Source: Amoebophrya sp. A120 (Eukaryota; Sar; Dinophyceae; Syndiniales; Amoebophryaceae). From it: 64,000 bases of DNA. Positions 44,641 through 55,800 of the stretch are shown one piece after another (position 1 is the stretch's first letter; each line of letters opens with the position of its first letter). A program made the translations under genes and the position numbers. The stretch lies in assembly GCA_905178155.1 (NCBI GenBank), contig CAJINV010000010.1, forward strand, positions 1,757,182-1,821,181, in the 5' to 3' direction. The notes beneath the pieces were generated by a model. That model did not search any database. It was not told the origin of the DNA and was given only the letters and a program-made list of their open reading frames with translations.

Positions 44641-46429
44641 GATTTTGATGGTGAATTGGGTTGCTGGCTGGACAACGAAGAGAAGCAACAAGAATGAGTC
44701 ATCATCTTCTGCGAAATTTAACAACGCTAGAAAAGAATGTGAGCAAGATGCTGCCCGTGATTTCTCTCGTTGTCGCACTCGAAGCAGTTCTGTAAACGGA
44801 AAGCAACGTCGCCGCCAAAAAGACGCAGCCTCTCCATGATTTGAGTCAACCTCCACCAGGATGCGCGGTTCATTTTCCTTTGCCAACAACACAAGTATTT
44901 GTCCCTCAAAACAAAAAGCGAATCGTAACTCCGCATTTAGTACCGAATTTACTCTCACAACTATGGCGCCATCTCTCTGATTTGCTGCACTCAAGAAGAC
45001 CGAGGAGCCCATGAAGAATCTTGTCGTGCTCGTCACGGTTAATTTTTTAGAAAAGACCGCGACACCTGCTCCCCGTGGCCCTAGCAGCAGGATGGAGATG
45101 CATCCCTTTTTCCCTGAACATGAACAAGAAGAACAGACATGAAGCACAGTGGTGGAGCAAAGACGCAGTTTGCAGCGCTGCGCTGACTGTCGTAGTCTCC
45201 TGGTCACACCTTCTGCCAAGAAGGTTGGTGGGTGTATTTTTTCTTCGGCATCATTTATTTCATACATCAGGCAAGCCTGTAGATGGTTTGATCTCTATCT
45301 CTATCTCTACCTCTATGTACATTGTGGCCAGAGGCATTCAGGTTCTATTTGTTTCTTTCGTTTCTGCTCCTGGTCGTGGTCAGCAGCATTTATATAAATT
45401 TTTATTTTCAATCTGGAGATGCTGCTGCTGGAGCTGTTCGAGCTTCAGGCAATTGGAATTGCTATACATTAACATTGCGGAAAATGAATCTTCAAGGCAC
45501 TAAAATTGCTAAATGTGCTTGCACTTTCTTGCTGCTAAGCGACGAGGCGTAAGGGGCTAAAAGTGGCTCTCCAAGGTAGTAGATGATGAAGCCGCTGTTC
45601 TTTAGTTCAGCGCAGAGCTGAACAACGCACGTAGTACTAAGTCGGGTAGGGCTCGCAAATCAGTACGTTTTGTTAACTAAGTATACCTACGTTGAACTTC
45701 GGCCCCCAGAACAAAGTCGTTTTTCTTCCCGGAAAAAGCAGCTACATACTCCTCCTGTGCAAGCGTTCACTTGAAGGAAGTCATTGACTAGTGAATCAAT
45801 ACAGGACACTTTTATTTTCGGATCATTGTCATACACTGAGAGTGAGACTGTCCTCTACATACTTTCTAAGACCGAAACAATAGCTGCAAAGAGATTAATA
45901 TTGGACGGTTCTTGTGAAGAGGAAGATTGTGTAAACCTAAACAACATAAACAGGAGTAAGATCATGAAAACGCTGATCCGTAGTTATCGGTCAAGAGTAG
46001 AATAGAAGTAGTATAACTGAGTGTCTGCTCTTCTTCTTGATAGCGTCGCGAGTTCTTAGACACAGACGTATAGTTTTGTCGCAGTTCTGCTGTACGGGCG
46101 TGCTTGGTGCGCCCTCGTACAACGATTGGAAAGCGAGAAAATAAGGCTCAAAAATGTAAGAATAGTGGTAGTTGTACAGCAATAAAGTAGAGTAGTTCCT
46201 CAGTTTCATCTGTTGTAAAGGATACATTCGAAATAAACTCACAGACACAGTGCCGTAAACAACAGCACATCAAGTAGTTTGGAGGTCGTGAAGATCGTGT
46301 GAACCTCAACAAAGTGGCACCGCACTCTTTCAGTTGTAAGCTGTAAGAAGATTCTTGCGAAAATAAGAGTTTTAAACTGCGAAGGAACAAGAACAGACCA
46401 TCTACTTAATAGTACAAACGGTTTTACTC
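44641..46429. other. Intergenic, or partly 5' extension of the Trk gene
   Basis: The transporter frame remains open on the minus strand to 45,267, but the extra 200 residues show no domain. The rest is AT-rich noncoding sequence without introners. Confidence 0.45.
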
Positions 46430-47202
46430 TTACGCCATACCTTGTACATTCAATAGGTGGACTTGCACGTCGTCGAGGCCGGAGACATCACCTGCCGCGT
46501 CCCGCAGTTGGTTTTCTTGCCAGGCCATTGCTCGGGGCTGGCCCTGGCCCTGGCTCGGTCCGCTCGAGCTCGACGACCCCGACGGAGACGGTGGCGTCGC
46601 CGAGTCGTTGTCAGCACTGCCGCCGACATTCGTCCGCGCCGACGTCCTGGTCCTCATCCAGTTTGATGTCACCGCGTTCCTCATCCGCGCGAGCCTCCCC
46701 GTCGGCTGCTCCTCCTCCTGACTCGGATAGGGATTGCGATTGCTAGAAGTAGGACGCTCGGTATCCGCAGTGCCCAGCGCGACGTTGGTGAGCGGCATCA
46801 CTTGGGAGGAGGCGGAGCTCCCCCGAGACGGAAACCAGGGGCGCGGCTGCTCGCTCTCCTTGGCCGATTCCGTAGCTTTCGCTTCCTTCTCCTTCACCCC
46901 TTCCCCTTCCTGCAGTTTCTTCGACGCCGCCTCATTCGCCTCCGCTTCCTTCACCTCGTTTTTCCCGGTCTTCACCACCAACTCCTCCTCCAAGACGGAA
47001 GTCTGATGTTTGTGTTGAGTACTTCTCAATATGCAAGCAGGCCCTGCATCAGAAACGAAGGACGCGTCTACTAGATATTCATCACGACAAATCTTCTTGC
47101 ATTCGTCCAAGAGATTTGTAAGCCTTACACTTACTTAAATACCGATCCATCCGCATAGACCACATCGTTCACCGGAATGCCCGTGTCATCGTCCTCATCC
47201 AT
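46430..47202 (-). CDS. Unidentified Ser/Glu-rich protein, about 220 residues
   Basis: The first exon, MDEDDDTGIPVNDVVYADGS, starts at 47,202 right after a C run. A GT-AG intron follows, then a long exon with a Lys/Glu-rich stretch (EAEANEAASKKLQEGEGV) and a Ser/Pro/Gly-rich region ending NVQGMA at TAA. Total length is divisible by three with the chosen splice sites. No introner interrupts it, unlike all its neighbours, so it may be young, short, or rarely hit. No family recognised; mostly predicted disordered. Confidence 0.55.
47025..47134 (-). other. GT-AG intron (Ser/Glu-rich gene)
   Basis: Donor GTAAGTG. Acceptor TTGAG chosen because it keeps the frame; other AG sites are possible. Confidence 0.45.
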
Positions 47203-48721
47203 GGGGGGGGGGGATGTTCTGCGTGCCGCGCAAATTTTCGTAGGCATTGACGCACCAACCTGATAGAAATTATTTCGATATTTTTTTCTTGTTTGGATTG
47301 GATTCCTGAGTGCAGAAGAATAGAATTACTTTTCAAAGAGTAAAAAATGTGCGTAGTCGGTGCATGTTTTCGAAAATCTATTGTCCTCGTCAACATTCCT
47401 AGCAGCTGTACTATCACCATGCACGACAAAGATGAACCATCATCAAAGAAAAACATAAAACATATTCATATACTGAAATGATCCTCTCCCGGGAAGGTGG
47501 GTGGCAACGCCAACAACTGCGCAGTGGTTGTCACACGCTTCCGGCAGCGCGCGTTCGGACCACGACGCCCCATGTTTGTGCTTTTGCGTGGATGGGTACT
47601 ACAACGCCGCTTATTTCTCACTGTCAATTACAACTCTTTCGGTTTCGCCTCTGATTTTTTCGAAAAAAAGAATGAACGTTTTTCAGCACCTGCACCAGTG
47701 GTGAAGAAAATCAATTCCTGCTGTAGTTCAGGTAATATGTTGCGTCACTACTGCAAAGAGGTCGCTCAACAGGAAGTTTAGATGATGCGTAGTTTTACAA
47801 GTTCGTGGCGACGGCGCAGGCACTTGTTGTACACGACTAACGTGCACCAAAATTGTTGGTTCAGATGACTACAATATTCAGAAAAATACAACAGTAAGCA
47901 CTTCTGACCACCTACTGAAGACCACGACTACCCCCAATGACTAGTGCAATTACGTTTTCCTACTGAAGACCACGACCCTCCCACTCTTTTTTTCGTCCGA
48001 TCGATGACGCAACAATCCCGAGCTGTCAAGAAGAACGCCGACTGTCGCATTAGAATTGATACTTATACCTCAATTCAGGTTTTCCATTGACTGTCTCTCA
48101 ACGACCATACCTGCTTGTGCTTACGACGAACAGAAACGAAAGCGAAAGCCGATTTATATCAAGCGGACAAAGGAAACAGCCGCACTTTTCGCTGGCGAGA
48201 GTAAGTAAATCGCGACATCATGTTGAAGAGTAGTTTGCATTTCATACACTTTTTGGTTCAATATTCGCATTTATTTTAGTACGAAACCATACAAGACGGG
48301 CCACGACCAGCAGCCACCTCCCCGTGGTTCTACTTGCATCATACAAGTTCCCTCTGATCAGGATGAAATACAAATAGGCATGCGGGATAAAAAGCTATCG
48401 TTATTTTATTTTCTTGTTTGTTACTTTATCTCTGCTAAGTGTAAGTTGTTCATCATGGACAGATTCTATTAGTTCATCACTTTGAGAAGCTGACTTATAA
48501 TAATCTTGCTGCTTGTTCGATTTCGTTCATCATCAAAGATGCGGTACTTCTAGGGAGAGCCTCGCATCCCAAAGAAATGGACATCACCAAACCTGAATCG
48601 TCCATCTTCTTGGAAAAAATTGAAATTATTCAAAATTTGATCATCTTGTGAGAACTTCATCTGTGGCCCTTCAGCAATTGTTTGGTCGTGGTCAACATAT
48701 TTCTATTTGCTCCTTCAGAAA

Positions 48722-48756
48722 CTCTCCATCCTCGTTGTACAACAGACGTTACATGT
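48722..48756. repeat. Direct repeat, copy 1
   Basis: Starts CTCTCCATCCTCGTTGTACA and ends AGACGTTACATG; the same block recurs at 49,809, about 1.09 kb away. Confidence 0.85.
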
Positions 48757-49808
48757 ATCCACAGAAAATTTCCCATCCCCATCCACGATCCGGTTTTTTT
48801 AATGAAAAAATCAATCAATTTTTCAAAAAAAAAATAAGGTGCGGAAGGTAACGGCTGGACTATGTGCATCATCATTCCGATAGCTAGCGACGTCTCCCGG
48901 AAGCAAATAGGTTTAGGTATTAAGTAGCTAGATCTTCCAAACACACATCAGATAAAGTCGGTCAGTGCCAGCGACGCCAGAGCCTGGGCCTACCCCTCGG
49001 AGAACCACGCTGGCCCCATCTCGTAATATGGGGGGGACTGCGTGAGTCTTTCCCGGCAGCCCTCTAGATCGGTCTTTGTAGGTAGTGGCCCAAGGGCTCG
49101 GCCTCCCAGCTGTGTTGCAACAGCGTAGAAGGGCAGGCTAAAAGCCGCCTGTTTGGTCGGCTGGTTCTAGATGCGGTCGGTTGAGATCAGAGCGCACAGT
49201 GCCAAGGCCAAGGCCCAGGAAGCCGGCCACAAATTCAGCCAATGCGGCTTATTTCTGTGAAGTCTAATACTCCTGCAGTGACCCCAAAGCAAAGGACCCG
49301 CTCAACCCCTCTAAGTTAGAGGGGATCTAAACCCCTGCCTTCGACGTGGTATCCCCAAAGCCCTGGCACCAGTACACCCAATCCTGGGGGCAGAGGCCAA
49401 AAACAAAAAAAAATTTTGGTTTGCGCAAAAATCATGGGCAGTAGGCCACATGATGTCGAGGATTGGTCGGTGGTGCGCATGCGCAACCTTTTTGGTGTAG
49501 GCGGCCATGTTTATGATCGTCGTGTTCTATTTTGCTACAGTTGAATGTTGACAAAACGACTTAGAGCAGTGGCGTGCTGCCAGGTGTCCACAGATGTGGA
49601 TCTGCCGGCTTTCGACATGGCCTATCACAAAAATAAATTTCGAGCTAATCATCGCAACTATGGCATTTGTTGCGAGCAATCCTGACAGGCTAAGAAGATG
49701 CATGTTAAAACTGTGGAAGATAATAACTCTGATGATGATCAAAAGGCATGACGGGGGTGGCAGAATCAAAAGTGCTACATCATAAGGGGGCGCAACAGGG
49801 GGCAGCAT

Positions 49809-49843
49809 AACTCTCCATCCTCGTTGTACAACAGACGTTACAT
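49809..49843. repeat. Direct repeat, copy 2
   Basis: Second copy of the block at 48,722, lying just downstream of the MDH-like gene's stop codon (minus strand). Confidence 0.85.
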
Positions 49844-49899
49844 GCGCCAGCACATCGAAGCTGCAGCTCCCGCCCTCTCCCATCCAACCCAACAAACCG

Positions 49900-52800
49900 T
49901 CACAACACCCGTCTCGAGGCCGGAGCGTCCGGCGGTCCGTCTTTCCTGGAGTTCATCGACCGCTTCCCCATCGGCTTCGACCCAACCGCGCCGCCGGACT
50001 TCCCACTTTGGATCATGCCAGCTACTACGTGCTGTGCCGTGGGGGATCCGCTGCTCGTGCCCTGCCCAGCCGCCCGCAGCGCGCTGGTGGGTTATCCTGA
50101 GTAAAAACGTACCCACACCAGAGTCAGGATGGGGATTTTGCAACACAAGCCGAGGAGTTTTACGAGTCACGCATGACATAAACAGACTGTGCTACTGCGG
50201 GCGGGACATTGTGTATCAGGTGAATTGATCAACCCGAAGACGCCGCCCCCCCGGGCCCTATGGACCTGGCACTCCCCACTATACTCCTCACACAAAACGA
50301 GTCACGCATGACAAGTTCCAATCTGCAGTGTAGTGCAGGTTAGCAAGGCCAGCTGCATCACAGATTCATCTGCTCATCCTGTTCACAGCATCACAAATTC
50401 CAAAACACGACTGGAAATGGATCTCATGGGGATGCGCATTACAAGTCTTCCTGTCTTTGCAAATCTGCGTTACAACTCTGGTGTGGGGACGTTTTTACTC
50501 AGGATATGGGTGGGTTCGGCCTTACCGGAGAATTCGCGGACTTCAACACCGACATATGAAAGCCTCAGAATGGAAATTCTGAGAAGTGGAAATAATTTGC
50601 GATGCAAGAAATGCGACACCAAAGCAACTGCATTGCAGAGGGCGCAATGGAAGCCGACTATTGTGCTTCTACGGGTTCAGAATTGGGCTGCTGATCAGCA
50701 CGAGAGAAGGGCACCCCTTTGCCCTGACTAGCATGAAAGACATACTTTGAGTGCCCCGTAAATTTGTCATGCGCCGACTAGAAAGGGCGCTCCAACTGGA
50801 GTCGTTTTTTTGCATTACAAATCATTTCCACTTTGAGGATTTCCGTTCTGAGGCTGTCATACGACATCGCGGGCGCGTAGTGGGGTTCTTTCAGCGTCAC
50901 GCTGTGCACGTCCGCCGGGAGCCTCGCGGGGGAAGATGCGGCCGCCTGCTGCAAAGCTCGCTGCCGCGCGGCTTCGGGACCTTTACCAGCAGAGGGCGTG
51001 GGTTTATTCGCAACGCCAGCTGTTGCAGCAGCTCCCGACGAGGATGTTGGTCCCTTTGCGGGCGCTCCTGCTGTTGTTCCACCTCCAACAGTCAAACTGG
51101 CGCCGTCTCTGCTGCCGCCGGGCTGTCCCTTCTTTTTTCCTTGCTTCGAGGGGTCGGACGTCCGGGCGGTGGTGGTTGTGGCACCACCTGCTGTAGTACT
51201 CGCGACGGTGCTGCCATCCCCCGCGGAGATCGGCACGACAGTGGGCTTCCTCCCCGGCGCTGGCTCCGTGGTCAGCGGAGTGGTGGGCGCACCGACAGTT
51301 GAGGTTGCAGTTGTCGCGGAAGATGTTGGCAGTCCTTTCCTTATCCACAAAAAAAATAAGAATAACCCATCCACAACCATTTTTTGAATGATAGGCGCTG
51401 GATTTTATGCATGTTTTCCATGACAAATTGGATTTGGATGGGGATAGACATAGATTTTTTTCTGTGGATATTCCTGGCGTTCATGCTATTCTTCAAACTC
51501 CCCTTCTTTCCGGGAGTAGACGACGAAGTTGTAATTTGCAGCGCCTCTGCAGTGTTGTGAACTTGATACCGCGGGTGACTGTTTGCAAGCGGGGAAAGCT
51601 GCTGCGGTGGCTGCGTGGCTTTTTCCTCCTGGGCGGTTACCACCGCAGCGGATTTGTCTAGCTGGTCCATCAACCCTTTCACTTCCATCGTCGCTTGCTG
51701 TGCCTTCTCCTTCGCTTCTCGAGAGGCGGCGATGTTTGGCGACTTCGTACTATCACACCAAAAAGCGTTAACGGCAAAGGAATTTGGCATGCGGGAGCGC
51801 AGGAGAAATGATCCCCAGCAGCCCCAAATTTGTATTGCATAACATGCATGATACGCGAAAATGTGTCATGCAGGAATGCAATACCCTAAAACCGACAACG
51901 TTACCACTTTTTCCTGTGATACGTTCCCAGAGCGGCGGAGTTCCCAAACCCGATCTGCGAATCGTGATGCTGGTATGCATTGCAAATGTGTCTGGTGTTC
52001 TGTACGAAAGGCAAAGGCTGGACTCACTCCTATTGCGTGTCTTGCACCTCCACTTCTGAAAAATCTGCATTGGCGCAAAAGCGTCACACTGACTTTAGTC
52101 ATGCAAAGTTGCATTTTGTAAATGCGCACTGCGCATCAGACGAGAAAGAAACTACCGTCATTTGAAAAATTTGTCATGCTTCGGCGCGCTCAAAAGGAAA
52201 GGCACACTCAATCATGACCATTCGGCATCATTTTTTTTTAGGTTTCCTCCAGACCCGCACATCACCTATTTGTACTTGATAGCTGGGTAGAGGGACCAGC
52301 TTTGTCATCCTCGTCACCTGCGGTCGTGACACCCGCCTCCTATCAAATGTAAAAATGTCTGGGTCTGGAAGAGGAGAAGTTTGTCATGCACATTTTCCAT
52401 GATCCATGATGTCTCTGTTGTTGTATGCAATAACATCACAGATTTTTATTTGAGCGCTTATGCTTATCGATGCGCGTCCTGCATGACAAATGCCTTCTCC
52501 GCGTAGCCAAATTTGACTCCTCTTGCTGCTCGTGCAATACAGACTTTTTGAGCATCCAGATGCAGCATCACAAGTTTGGCTCTTCCAGACCCAGACACTT
52601 TTGCAATCCATACCTCGTCCCCTGCTTCTACGACAATCTGTCGGCCTCCTTTCGACAACGCTTGTCCTCTGCTGATCATACCGCCAGCTGCAGCACCAAA
52701 CGGCTTTGGACTTTGAGACTTCTTCGCGCCAGAAGATGCAACGTCTCCTGTACCTGTGCGGTCTTGACTTCGCCCCGCCGTCGTTAAGATCCCTTCTTGT

Positions 52801-55800
52801 CCCGCCAACGTTTGTCTTACCCGCTTTAGCACTTCAATCGCTTCGGCCGGCGGGGGTTTGTTCGGGTTCTCCTCCGTATCAAAGGCAAATGTGTCTGGGC
52901 ATCTGGAAACTTGTGATGCGGAGTTGTGCTTGAGCTCGTGGCGATGCGGATGCTGCTCGCTTTTGCATGACAAAAGAAGAAGAAGAAGGCTCTTTTGTGT
53001 TGGTCATGCTATACAGATTTTCCAGAAATCCAAGACACAGCACAACACAGGTTCCACTCTTGTTGTTCTTCCAGACCCAGACATATTTGCATTTATGCAT
53101 TGCAAAAGTATCGTACTCGTATAAATGCATGACAAATTTCCTCAGCATGAGAAAGAAAATTTGTAATGCGGATTTACCTTGACAGCAAGATTTGTAATGC
53201 ATGAATGCGATTAGTACGAGTACGATACTTTTGCACAGCATAGCATTTCACACTCCGCCATCTTTTTCAACAGCTGCATGTCTTCCAGAAACTATGCAAG
53301 AAAAAAACTGTGTAAGTGTAACTCTGTAATGCAGAATATGCAACAGAGTTACACCTGTCATGCCAGACAGCCATGAAGTCCTCTTTTCATGTGTGTTTTC
53401 CCTTACAAACCGCGCATGAGAGATTTTCTCTGTCATGTAGAGCAAATTTGTGATGCTGGCAACCAAAGAAAGTTACACTAACACTGTTTTTTTCTTGGAT
53501 AGAAACCGGGACTCCTCTATGGCTGTGCACAACTACTCTTCCTCGTCCCCCTCATTTGTATATGCGAAATACCGTCGAATGATCCACATCGATCTTGCCT
53601 TGCAGCTGCAGGCGCTCTGCGCATGACAAATTTTGGACGCAGCTCCAACAGGACTACAATCGGCGTCCGGATAACTACATCTGTGGCATTGCTTCTGTTG
53701 CTGTTCATGCCCTTCAAATGAGGAAGAGGGGGAGTAGTTGTGCACTCTCATATCTTCTTGTGTTCTCTCTGGCAACGGCGACGTGGCAAAGTTTTGCACG
53801 GTGGACACAAGTAAGGCGTCCAGTATCAACTGCAAAAATGTCTGGGTCCGGAACAAGGTTGCAACTTGTAATGCTAGCTCTCCATACCACGGAAATCTGT
53901 ATTGCATAGCCAACAAAAGTCGCAGCCTCTTTTCTTTGTACATGCAAAAACGCGGTTTCTCATGCGAATTTCCTATGAGAAAGTGTTCTGAAAAGCTGTC
54001 ATGCTGTGTAGTTGCATTCGGAACTGTTTCCATCATCCACATTTTAGCATCACAAGTTTCCAGACCCAGACATTTTTGCAATGCATATCCAGGTCCTCTA
54101 GACTGTTGCCGACCGGTTGTAGTTTTTTTCCAAAAATGTTGTTGCTTGCTGAAGAAGTGCTGGTGGCGTTGTCGATGTTATTTGTTGTATTTTTTCCAGT
54201 GGTGCCTATATCTTCACTACTATCAAACACCATCCCCTGCTGTTTCACTTGTCGCTTCAACTGTTGAAACTCCTCGTATATGAACTGCAAAAGTATCGTA
54301 CTCGTATAAATGCATTACAAATTTCCTCAGCATGAGAAATAAAATTTGCAATGCAGATTTACCTTGGAAACAAGATTTGTAAAGCAAGCCTTGCATTAGC
54401 ATTTGTACGAGTACGATACTTTTGCACAGGATATCGTACAGTGTGGAAATTTCCTTACTGGACACGGACGCCAGCTCCTGTTGATCCTTTGGATTCATTA
54501 TCAAATGCAAAAGTGTCTGGGTCTGGAAGATTCCGGGATTTGTGATGCATATTTTGTATGATCCATGACGCATGTAATGCATGATCTAGCATCACAGATT
54601 TCTAGAGGGCTTCCTGATGCCTATTCCGCATGAGAATGAAATGCCCTCTCGTCCGCGTAACACAAACTGGACTCCTGTTGCTGGTCACGCAATACAGATT
54701 TTTTTGGAATCCAAAGACAGCATGACAAGTTGCAATCTTGCAGACCCAGACATTTTTGTAATCCATATTCATCTCATTCGAAGCCTTCGAGTTGTTTGAC
54801 TGTTTGCTCAAGCTTTCCGACAGGCGCTTCATTCTCTCCAGATGCTCTTCAAACGTCGTCGCTGACTGTCCGGGTTTCTTCGCACTTATGACAGTGCACA
54901 ACTCGTCCCCCTCCCCCGCATTTGTATCTTTGCATGGACAGCAATACAAACAGTCACATCTGTGGAGCCTGTGCATGGCAAGTTCTTCATGCGCCTATTA
55001 AAATAGTACTTGTACTGTTTGGAGGGCATGAAGATCCGGATGAATCTGTCATGTAAACAGTTTGAAATTATTGATATTTTGCATTACAAATGAGGAGGAG
55101 GGGATGAACTTGTGCACTCTCATAGCGCTCGCTGGGAGCACACTGCCATCGGGCTGCGCGAAGAAGTTGCCCTCTCGTGCGTGCGAGCGATGGTGCATCT
55201 CGTCTTCATCTGACGATCCGAGGACGCGGTTTTGCGTCGCGGCTGGTGCTGGTGCATCTGCGTAGTTTGGACCCTTGTCTTCACTAGGCGCTCCTTCTGG
55301 TTGTTCCTTATGCAGTGCTTTTTGTCCACCTTCACTATTCGGCGTCGCCACCACTTCCACTGGTTCTGGTAGCAGTTCTTGTTGGAAACGTTGAGGCACT
55401 GGTGGTGGCCCGCCTGTTGTAGTGCTGATGATTGTGCGAGCGTTTGAAATGATGTTTTGAAGACTCTGATGTTCTTCTTGTTGCGGCTCCTGCTGTGGCT
55501 CCTTACTTCTACTAGTGATTGATGACAATGCTGCTGCAGTAGCAGTTCCTCCAACAAGTTTCGGTCCAAATTGAAGCTTGTATTGCTGCTGCTGCTGCTG
55601 CTGGTGGGCCACCGCGCCACCTCCAACCGTCTTCGAGGTCGACAAATTTGTACTTCCCAGCAGAGTGGTGGAGAACATCGGCTTGTACCCTCGTTGTTCC
55701 CTAGTTGTATTTGTTCCGGACGTCGATGCAGCTGTAGGAACCGAAACCCCGATTGCACCGCCCCCGCCCGTCACATTCTCAGCGCTCAGCTTCTTTGCTC

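Larger units (their letters stand above)
47203..49899. other. Intergenic, 2.7 kb, with a GC-rich block
   Basis: AT-rich except for 48,960-49,510, which is GC-rich with small hairpins (CCCCATCTCGTAATATGGGG near 49,014; CCCCTCTAAGTTAGAGGGG near 49,305). A block of about 34 bp beginning CTCTCCATCCTCGTTGTACA occurs at 48,722 and again at 49,809. No protein-coding exon or introner recognised. Confidence 0.5.

Noticed and set aside
44640-45267. N-terminal extension of the Trk transporter from an ATG at 45,267.
   Set aside because: The frame is open, but the added 200 residues show no domain and look like translated AT-rich flank; kept only as an alternative start.
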